Below, one piece after another: positions 41,269-46,866 of a stretch of DNA of 46,866 bases. This stretch comes from Geminocystis sp. M7585_C2015_104 (lineage in GTDB: Bacteria; Cyanobacteriota; Cyanobacteriia; Cyanobacteriales; Cyanobacteriaceae), in contig DVEF01000021.1 in NCBI GenBank assembly GCA_015295805.1, forward strand, positions 1-46,866, given 5' to 3'. The notes beneath the pieces are model-generated. The model was not told the DNA's origin. It was given only the letters and a program-made list of their open reading frames with translations, and did not search any database. The position numbers and the translations under genes are program-made. Positions within the stretch are counted from its first letter, which is position 1. The number at the start of each line of letters is the position of its first letter.

Positions 41269-42864
41269 ATGACTCCTTTACAACTGTGGCAACGGTATCA
41301 AGACTGGCTTTACTACAACCCCCAGCTGGACATTTATGTGGATGTCAGCCGGATGCGTTTTGATGAGGATTTTTACCAGAGGATGCTACCTAAGTTTGCC
41401 TCTGCCTTCGATTCTGTAGCACTTTTGGAACAAGGAGCCATTGCTAATCCCGACGAAAAACGCATGGTGGGCCATTATTGGCTACGCAATCCGGATATTG
41501 CGCCAAATCCCCAAATCCGACAACAAATCAAGGAGTGTATCCAAAAAGTCAAGGATTTTGCTAAAAAAGTCCACAACGGCGAAATAACCACCCCCCAAGG
41601 CCGAAAATTCACCGACATCCTCTCTATTGGCATCGGAGGCTCGGCTTTGGGCCCACAATTCGTCTCCCAGGCTTTGGCAGACATTAATCCCCCCCTAAAA
41701 ATACATTTTCTCGATAATACCGACCCAGCGGGTTTCGATCGCACTCTTAATCTCCTGAGAGAAAGATTAAATACTACTTTGGTACTAGTAATAAGCAAGT
41801 CTGGCACCACCCCCGAAACCCGTAATGGCATGTTGGAAACAAAGCTGGTATATGAAAGCATGGGGTTGGAATTTCCTCGCTATGCCGTGGCTATTACCAT
41901 GATGGAGGAAAGTAGTCAGTTGTATCAGACAGCGAAGGCAGAAAAATGGCTGGAATGCTTTCCAATGTTTGACTGGGTGGGGGGTAGGACGTCGGAAATG
42001 TCTGCCGTAGGCTTATTACCGGCGGCTTTGGAGGGTATTGACATTGATGCTATGTTAGCCGGCGCGCGGGATATGGACATTGCCACCAGGGAGAGGGATG
42101 TGAAAAACAATCCTGCCGCCCTTTTAGCACTGTCTTGGTATTATGCCGGTAACGGCAAAGGAGAAAAAGACATGGTAATTATCCCCTACAAGGATAGTCT
42201 TATTCTCCTAAGTCGTTACCTACAGCAACTGATAATGGAGTCTCTGGGCAAGGAAAAGGACTTAGATGGTAACATTGTCCATCAAGGGATTGCTGTTTAT
42301 GGCAACAAGGGCTCTACGGACCAACACGCTTATGTGCAACAATTAAGGGAGGGTATTCCCAACTTTTTTGTTACCTTCATCGAAGTGTTAAAAGATAGGG
42401 AGGGCAAATCCCCCGAGTTAGAAAAATACATCACCAGTGGCGACTATCTTTCCGGCTTTCTCCAAGGCACCCGTCAGGCACTTTATGACAATGGCAGAGA
42501 CTCTATCACCATCACCATCCCCGATGTCACCCCCTATACTGTTGGCGCCTTGATTGCCTTGTATGAGAGAGCCGTGAGTATTTATGCTTATCTAATCAAC
42601 ATAAACGCCTATCACCAACCGGGGGTAGAAGCTGGGAAAAAGGCCGCCTCTTCTGTTCTAGCTTTGCAAAAACAGATACTGGAACTTTTAGCCAGTCACC
42701 ACCAGTCCTTTACCATTGATGAGATTGCTGAAAAAATCGGAAAACCGGAGGAAAAAGAGGCCATTTATAAAATTCTCCGTCATTTAGCTGCCAACAATCG
42801 TGGGGTTTCCCTTGAGGGAGACAGACGCCGTCCCAGTTCTTTGAGAATATCCTACAATTGGTAG
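41269..42864 (+). CDS. pgi: glucose-6-phosphate isomerase
   Basis: 531 residues, cyanobacterial type. It interconverts glucose 6-phosphate and fructose 6-phosphate in glycolysis, gluconeogenesis and sugar phosphate supply. Visible motifs are [21 protein letters not shown], the phosphate loop [35 protein letters not shown] (catalytic region) and the C-terminal [20 protein letters not shown]. Start ATG 41269. It is followed by a strong intrinsic terminator, so it is transcribed alone. Confidence 0.97.
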   Translation: MTPLQLWQRYQDWLYYNPQLDIYVDVSRMRFDEDFYQRMLPKFASAFDSVALLEQGAIANPDEKRMVGHYWLRNPDIAPNPQIRQQIKECIQKVKDFAKKVHNGEITTPQGRKFTDILSIGIGGSALGPQFVSQALADINPPLKIHFLDNTDPAGFDRTLNLLRERLNTTLVLVISKSGTTPETRNGMLETKLVYESMGLEFPRYAVAITMMEESSQLYQTAKAEKWLECFPMFDWVGGRTSEMSAVGLLPAALEGIDIDAMLAGARDMDIATRERDVKNNPAALLALSWYYAGNGKGEKDMVIIPYKDSLILLSRYLQQLIMESLGKEKDLDGNIVHQGIAVYGNKGSTDQHAYVQQLREGIPNFFVTFIEVLKDREGKSPELEKYITSGDYLSGFLQGTRQALYDNGRDSITITIPDVTPYTVGALIALYERAVSIYAYLININAYHQPGVEAGKKAASSVLALQKQILELLASHHQSFTIDEIAEKIGKPEEKEAIYKILRHLAANNRGVSLEGDRRRPSSLRISYNW

Positions 42865-42871
42865 TGAGGAT

Positions 42872-42897
42872 GTGGGCCAAAAAAGCCCACTCTTTTT
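42872..42897 (+). terminator. Rho-independent terminator after pgi
   Basis: Stem GTGGGC/GCCCAC with a 7-base A-rich loop, then TC and five T. It lies 8 bases after the pgi stop and ends only 7 bases before the ATG of the next gene. Confidence 0.85.
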
Positions 42898-42903
42898 CCA
42901 CCT

Positions 42904-43191
42904 ATGTTCACCACCAGAAGACTTTTTATAAGTATAATCATCAGTTTTTGGCTTTTACTACTCCCTGTTTTATCCATTCAGAACATTACACCGGTAAGCC
43001 TAAAATTCCTAGTTTTTGAATCCATTTCTCTGCCGGTGGGAGTTCTACTCTCCTTCACTGTAGCCTTTGGGTTTATAGTGGGGTCATTTCTTCCCCTTTT
43101 TCCAGAGAAGAAACAAAAAAGGCCCAGAAAAAATAGGGCTTTTGCCCAGAAACAAGATTCAGAAAAAGACCCCATTTTTGATTGGGAATAA
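42904..43191 (+). CDS. LapA/DUF1049-like small membrane protein
   Basis: 95 residues with two membrane segments (about 8-27: ISIIISFWLLLLPVLSIQ; about 45-65: VGVLLSFTVAFGFIVGSFL) and the intervening NITPVSLKFLVFESISLP typical of LapA/DUF1049 proteins, followed by a basic cytoplasmic tail (EKKQKRPRKNR). In gamma-proteobacteria LapA helps LPS assembly; the role in cyanobacteria is undefined. The gene has no visible ribosome binding site because the pgi terminator occupies its leader. Confidence 0.8.
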   Translation: MFTTRRLFISIIISFWLLLLPVLSIQNITPVSLKFLVFESISLPVGVLLSFTVAFGFIVGSFLPLFPEKKQKRPRKNRAFAQKQDSEKDPIFDWE

Positions 43192-43298
43192 GGGGGAACA
43201 ATTGCCTTGAAATAAATGACTGCAATTTCAATCCCTTCCAGCCAATTAAGGGCATCGCCTTCTTAGGAATTTTAGGCCCTCCATCAATTGAATTAGAG

Positions 43299-43796
43299 CT
43301 ATTTAGAAACAACCTCCATAATGTAACTGCTATTGTTTTCCATATCCATTAAAAAAATAGAAGCTGCCTTATCCAGGGCCTTATTCATATTAGCGCCTGA
43401 AGCACTGTAGGTATTGTCCAAAATTATCGCACCATCACTTACAAATCTGACATCTGCATCAAAAGTGATTGTAGCAGAAGCCCCCATTCTCTGACTCTTT
43501 GTAACAACACCAGCTACCAATATGTCTGTGCCCCTTTTCTGCGCCTTTTCTAGGGCGGCGGGGAGATTGTCATAACTTAGCTTGCCATCAAAAACGCAAG
43601 TATAACTTGGACTATTAGATAATTTTGAACTGATAAATCTGGCAACTGTAGCACCCATATTGCCGACTTTTGTTGCATTGCTAAAAGTAACCACCATGCA
43701 GTTAATCTTACTCTTGGCAAAAACGCCAACGACCGCGAAACACGTAATCACAAAAATTATTAACATTGTTACAAATTTGGCAAATGCCTTAGCCAT
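43299..43796 (-). CDS. exported protein of unknown function (TolB-N/LpoB-like fold possible)
   Basis: 165 residues with an N-terminal membrane segment or signal (about 8-27, MLIIFVITCFAVVGVFA). The mature part has alternating helices and strands: VATFSNATKVG-like start, FISSKLSNSPSYTCVFDGKLSYDNLPAALEKAQKRGTDILVAGVVTKSQRMG, ITFDADVRFVSDGAIILDN, KALDKAASIFL. This general layout is seen in LpoB/GNA1162/CsgG-related periplasmic proteins, but no decisive motif is present. It is divergent from the cyclophilin gene. Confidence 0.65.
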   Translation of the reverse strand: MAKAFAKFVTMLIIFVITCFAVVGVFAKSKINCMVVTFSNATKVGNMGATVARFISSKLSNSPSYTCVFDGKLSYDNLPAALEKAQKRGTDILVAGVVTKSQRMGASATITFDADVRFVSDGAIILDNTYSASGANMNKALDKAASIFLMDMENNSSYIMEVVSK

Positions 43797-44110
43797 TTTT
43801 TAACCTCCTCTAACTCAATTTGGCTTGTATTGGCTACAATAGTGGGGATTTGCACCCTTTATGCCAAAACTGGGCAGTTGGGGCAAATTTAAATAGCCAT
43901 TTAACTACTAAGTAGCAAATCTTTGCCCGGCACACACGGATTACACCGGGTTTTGTTAAAAAAGCAATGGTATTTCCGCTATTTGCCTTATTATGGTTAT
44001 TTCGCCCTAGAATTAGGATACACCCCACAAAAGCAAATATTTCAAAGTTAACAAAAATTAATATGTACTCACGGGAAATAGACTGTATGGTAGGAGTTTT
44101 GAAGAAAAAA
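43797..44110. other. 314-base divergent upstream region
   Basis: AT-rich space between the unknown exported protein (minus) and the cyclophilin (plus). It holds several A/T-rich candidate -10 boxes but no convincing promoter pair, and no tRNA. The cyclophilin frame stays open upstream through this region from 43967 without protein-like pattern. Confidence 0.5.
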
Positions 44111-44863
44111 ATGAGAAAAATTCTGTTAAAAATTGTGGCATCATTGATAATGATCGCCGGAATTAGTTTGTCGGGATGTCAGCAAATAAATGCCAACAAT
44201 CCCCAGACAGAAGGCGTCAAACCCGAAATCACTAATCCCACTGTCAGAATTGCAAGAGAAATGAAACTACCCCGTTTGGAAGGCAAAGCCACCGTTGTCA
44301 TGAAGGTCAACGGCAGGAGTATTACTATTGAAGTAGATGGCTACAATGCCCCCATTACTGCCGGCAACTTTGTGGACTTGGTACAAAAGGGAGTGTATAA
44401 TGGCACTGTGTTTCATAGAGTAGTAAAAGAGCCCCAGCCGTTTGTAGTACAGGGCGGAGATCCCCAGAGTGCCAATTCTAACATTCCTGTGTCTCGTTTG
44501 GGCACTGGGAGTTATATTGATCCTCAGACTAGACAACCCCGTTATATTCCCCTAGAAATACGTCCAGAATACGATGAGACTCAGGAAAATGCCACACCCC
44601 CTGATATTATTTACAGTCGCATTGTTGACGAGCCACCTGAATTGAAACACAAATATGGCGTTATTGCTATGGCTAGGTCACAAATGCCCGATTCTGCCTC
44701 TGCCCAATTTTATTTTACCTTAGCCGAATTGCCTTTTTTAGATGGTAAGTATGCCGTGTTTGGGAGAGTTGTCGACGGTATGGATGTGGTGGAAAGCATC
44801 AAACAGGGCGATCGCATCGAATCGGCAGAAGTAATAGCTGGTGCTGAAAATCTGAAAAGATAG
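44111..44863 (+). CDS. cyclophilin-type peptidyl-prolyl isomerase, lipoprotein
   Basis: 250 residues from ATG 44111, which opens a lipoprotein signal (MRKILLKIVASLIMIAGISLSGC, lipobox LSGC); longer starts at 44087 and 44063 would put charged residues in front of it. The cyclophilin domain follows: VVMKVNGRSITIEVDGYNAPITAGNFVDLV, FHRVVKEPQPFVVQGGDP, GVIAMARSQMPDSASAQFYFTLAELPFLDGKYAVFGRVVDG. It should act on the outer face of the plasma membrane or in the lumen to assist folding. A HIP1 site lies in its 3' part. Confidence 0.92.
   Translation: MRKILLKIVASLIMIAGISLSGCQQINANNPQTEGVKPEITNPTVRIAREMKLPRLEGKATVVMKVNGRSITIEVDGYNAPITAGNFVDLVQKGVYNGTVFHRVVKEPQPFVVQGGDPQSANSNIPVSRLGTGSYIDPQTRQPRYIPLEIRPEYDETQENATPPDIIYSRIVDEPPELKHKYGVIAMARSQMPDSASAQFYFTLAELPFLDGKYAVFGRVVDGMDVVESIKQGDRIESAEVIAGAENLKR
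44808..44815. repeat. HIP1 palindrome
   Basis: GCGATCGC inside the cyclophilin gene (codons of QGDRIE). Second and last copy seen. Confidence 0.9.
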
Positions 44864-44866
44864 TCA

Positions 44867-45751
44867 TCAGCCAAGGGATTGGACAAACAGACTAGCAATG
44901 TGGGGGATAATTTTCCTATTGCGGCTGTTTTCCCTTCCCTCGGTGAAAATCACTAACAAAAAGGGGGGATTATTAGGGGTTACCACATAGGCAGCGTCAT
45001 GACGGACAGTGGAAGTCCAACCGGCTTTTGACCAAATTTGAGCATTATCTGGTATAGCTTCGCCTATAAACCCATTTATTTGGTTCTCCTCCTGTCCTAC
45101 CTCCAGTTTTTTCTTGCTTGCGTCTCTTTTCAACAGGTTTCGCATTTTCTCACAGGCAGCGGGAGACACTATTAGGTTATTCATCAAGCCATGAAATAGT
45201 CTCCCCACTGCATTGGTGGTTAACATATTGCGGTTTTGATAGTTTTCCCCTACAAATATTCTTTCTCTACCATAGGGTCCATCACACCAGGTTTTTTGAT
45301 TAACATTAATATAAGAGAATTCCTCCCATTGGAAACCGCGAAAATACTCGTTAATGGTATTTCTTTGCCGACACCATTTTTCAAACTCCTCTGGTGGTAA
45401 TTCTGGGCCCGAGGTAGTATTAGTAAGGGTGTCTACTACCAAACTGGTGGCATCGTTACTGGAATACACTATCATATCTCTGATAGCGCGATTTAACTCC
45501 TCCGAGGGCTTAATTTTTCCCTCCTCCAGCCACTGATAAATTGCCACCAGGTAGAATAATTTCACAACACTAGCAGGATAAATTTTCTCTTCTCCCCTCC
45601 AGCTGTATCCTGATGGGGAATTCCGATCATCGTCTACAATTACCGTCAAAGCAATTTGATTTTTTCCCAGACTAGGAAACACCTCCCAGGTTTTTTTCAA
45701 TATATTCTCCGTTATCCTTGCCAGGGAGGGATTAGCCCGAAAAAAAGCCAT
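44867..45751 (-). CDS. class A beta-lactamase-like serine hydrolase without signal peptide
   Basis: 294 residues. Catalytic pattern: SxxK as YPASVVKLFYLV (Ser and Lys of the acylation site), SDN-like YSSNDATSLVVD, and KTG-like WSKAGWTSTVRHDAAYVVTP. These three elements in order identify the penicillin-binding/beta-lactamase superfamily, class A-like. No N-terminal signal or membrane segment is visible (start MAFFRANPSLARIT), so it may be cytoplasmic or the true start may be missed. It could be a cell-wall or amide hydrolase, not a resistance enzyme. It lies 8 bases downstream of the permease gene. Confidence 0.85.
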   Translation of the reverse strand: MAFFRANPSLARITENILKKTWEVFPSLGKNQIALTVIVDDDRNSPSGYSWRGEEKIYPASVVKLFYLVAIYQWLEEGKIKPSEELNRAIRDMIVYSSNDATSLVVDTLTNTTSGPELPPEEFEKWCRQRNTINEYFRGFQWEEFSYINVNQKTWCDGPYGRERIFVGENYQNRNMLTTNAVGRLFHGLMNNLIVSPAACEKMRNLLKRDASKKKLEVGQEENQINGFIGEAIPDNAQIWSKAGWTSTVRHDAAYVVTPNNPPFLLVIFTEGRENSRNRKIIPHIASLFVQSLG

Positions 45752-45759
45752 AAAACTAT

Positions 45760-46572
45760 TTACTTATACCGCAGAAGTTCTAGAGACTGACAGGTAAGAA
45801 ATATACCTAAGATAATATAGCTCAAAAACAACACCAAGTTGCTAGTATCGAATACGCCTCGCACTAGATTTTCATAGTTTTTCATGAGGGAAAAACTGGC
45901 CAATAACTCCCCAAAATCGTTACCAATATTGTTAGCTAAAGCATCCAATATAGACAGAATTAATACCAGAACAAAAGTTAAAATTGCGGCCCACACTGTA
46001 CTTTCTGTTAGAGAAGAGATAAACATTCCCAGGGATAAAATTGAGCCAGCAAAAAGTATTAGACCTAAGTGAGCCAAAAGAGGCACTCCCAGAGACAAAG
46101 GGGGTGAAGCCGAGGGAAAAATTATTATTTCGTAAACAAGAATGGGAATTATCATAGTAACAAAGAACAACAAAACCCCAAAAAATTTTCCTAAGGCCAC
46201 CACCCAATTGAACACAGGAGAGGTAGCTAAAAGTTCAATAGTGCCGCGTTTCCTCTCCTCCGCATATAACCCCATGGACAAAATGGGCAAGACAAACATA
46301 GTCAGAGAGGCCAGGAAATTAAAAAATATTTGCATAAATTCATAAACTACATCCACCGGCTCAGTGTTACCCAGTTGTTCCTGAAAAGCTACACTCTGGA
46401 GGACACCCCCCTCACCAAAAAGGAGTAGGAAAAAATACATCCCTGAGATTAGCCAGAATACTGCCGCCACCACGAAGGCGAGGGGCGACACCAAGTAACC
46501 CTGTAGTTCTTTCTGTATTATCGCCACAACATTAGCTGTGATAATCTTGGCCTGTAGTAAGCTGTAGCGCAT
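45760..46572 (-). CDS. ABC-2 type transporter permease (GldF-like)
   Basis: 271 residues from ATG 46572, which has an AAGGG site three bases upstream; an 8-codon longer frame is less likely. Six membrane segments are visible, with the ABC-2 permease pattern (KELQGYLVSPLAFVVAAVFWLISGMYFFLLL; LPILSMGLYAEERKRGTIELLATSPVFNWVVALGKFFGVLLF; SLGMFISSLTESTVWAAILTFVLVLILSI). Such permeases need a separate ATP-binding subunit, and GldA/GldG-type genes are usually adjacent. Here the upstream neighbour is psbA and the downstream neighbour is a serine hydrolase, so the ATPase is absent from the window. Confidence 0.9.
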   Translation of the reverse strand: MRYSLLQAKIITANVVAIIQKELQGYLVSPLAFVVAAVFWLISGMYFFLLLFGEGGVLQSVAFQEQLGNTEPVDVVYEFMQIFFNFLASLTMFVLPILSMGLYAEERKRGTIELLATSPVFNWVVALGKFFGVLLFFVTMIIPILVYEIIIFPSASPPLSLGVPLLAHLGLILFAGSILSLGMFISSLTESTVWAAILTFVLVLILSILDALANNIGNDFGELLASFSLMKNYENLVRGVFDTSNLVLFLSYIILGIFLTCQSLELLRYK

Positions 46573-46594
46573 ATACCCTTCAAAATCTACAAAC

Positions 46595-46624
46595 AAAAAA
46601 AAACGCCCCCCTTGCGGAGAGCGT
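46595..46624 (-). terminator. Rho-independent terminator after psbA
   Basis: On the minus strand ACGCTCTCC pairs with GGGGGGCGT (two G-T pairs) around a GCAA tetraloop, followed directly by nine T including the stem end. It lies 14 bases after the psbA stop and 23 bases before the permease start. Confidence 0.88.
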
Positions 46625-46638
46625 CTTTTCCCTCTATC

Positions 46639-46866
46639 TTAGCCGTTGATTACGGGAGCAGAAACAGGCTCTGCACTAGCCAAGTCCAAGGGGAAGTTGT
46701 GGGCGTTGAGCTCTTCCATTACCTCAATGCCCATTTTAGCACGGTTCAGCACATCAGCCCAAGTCCCGATGACACGGCCTTGGCTATCTAAGATAGACTG
46801 GTTGAAGTTGAACCCGTTGAGGTTGAATCCCATGGTGGAGACCCCCACAGCAGTGAACCAGATCCC
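46639..46866 (-). CDS. psbA: photosystem II D1 protein, C-terminal part, atypical (rogue/sentinel-type) psbA
   Basis: The last 75 codons of a psbA gene that continues beyond the window. The reading frame matches D1: [38 protein letters not shown], then [21 protein letters not shown]. By standard numbering N298, E333, H337, D342 and A344 are kept, but position 332, normally the Mn ligand His, is Glu (codon GAA), and 334 is Leu in place of Arg. The tail after A344 is 12 residues ([12 protein letters not shown]) as against about 16 in usual cyanobacterial D1. These changes argue for a non-oxygen-evolving variant. Other Mn ligands (D170, E189) are outside the window. Confidence 0.9.
   Translation of the reverse strand, partial: GIWFTAVGVSTMGFNLNGFNFNQSILDSQGRVIGTWADVLNRAKMGIEVMEELNAHNFPLDLASAEPVSAPVING

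Noticed and set aside
43840-43910. possible tRNA T-arm (GGGTGCAAATCCC) upstream of the unknown exported gene
   Set aside because: Only a 3-bp stem, and no matching D-arm, anticodon stem or acceptor stem around it.

Overview
The window is chromosomal DNA from a cyanobacterium. Cyanobacterial and photosynthetic marker genes show this: NDH-1 subunits ndhH and ndhF1, ycf54, a nblB-like HEAT-repeat gene, a glucolipid synthase of the Sll1377 type, ferredoxin-sulfite reductase, a CtpA-type protease, a DUF3318 protein, and the 3' end of a psbA gene at the right edge. Genes are densely packed on both strands, often with overlapping convergent stop codons. I see no insertion sequence, prophage, CRISPR array, rRNA or tRNA. 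HIP1 (GCGATCGC) is rare: two copies by eye. Long G/C homopolymers and CCCCTACCCC-type strings are common in and between genes. The base composition and mixed gene set look like a unicellular or simple filamentous lineage, but I cannot name the genus.

Layout. 1-2.6 kb (+): PatA-type response regulator, twin-CBS protein, nblB-like gene. 2.6-6.0 kb (-): ruvB-mreC, pdxJ-ycf54 and a small basic protein. 6.1-10.4 kb (+): ndhH, an unknown 177-residue protein, ndhF1 and a secreted protein. 10.4-15.2 kb (-): GNAT protein, RqcH-like NFACT protein, nadB. 15.2-18.6 kb (+): uvrA and a ZiaR/SmtB-type zinc sensor behind a near-perfect promoter. 18.6-22.4 kb (-): prohibitin, 2-Cys peroxiredoxin, glucolipid synthase, DUF3318. 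22.4-27.6 kb: small membrane protein (+), SWIM zinc-finger protein (-), Ctp protease (+), FAD-dependent reductase and pyruvate dehydrogenase E2 (-). 27.7-31.7 kb (+): sulfite reductase with a C-terminal ribbon-helix-helix-like tail, then a Ser/Thr kinase. 31.7-37.0 kb: small membrane protein and ispG (-), CNNM/CorC-type protein (+), a three-gene membrane/helix-hairpin-helix operon (-), HAD phosphatase (-). 37.2-39.6 kb (+): TRAP-type binding lipoprotein, BlaI-type repressor and M56 protease as one operon. 39.6-44.9 kb: unknown protein, HNH nuclease, pentapeptide protein, pgi, LapA-like protein, unknown exported protein and a cyclophilin lipoprotein. 44.9-46.9 kb (-): class A beta-lactamase-like protein, an ABC-2 permease and the end of psbA.

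Functionally this is mostly a housekeeping core: respiration and cyclic electron flow, NAD, vitamin B6, isoprenoid, sulfur and carbon metabolism, DNA repair, ribosome quality control and lipid synthesis. The most notable items are: (i) the psbA at the right edge encodes a D1 C terminus with Glu where the Mn-ligand His332 should be, which suggests a rogue/sentinel D1; (ii) the DNA-binding-like tail on sulfite reductase; (iii) G-rich repeats that occur both between genes and inside coding linkers; (iv) the uvrA-zinc sensor operon; (v) the binding protein-BlaI-M56 operon. Family names and comparisons are from memory and motif reading; no database search was run.
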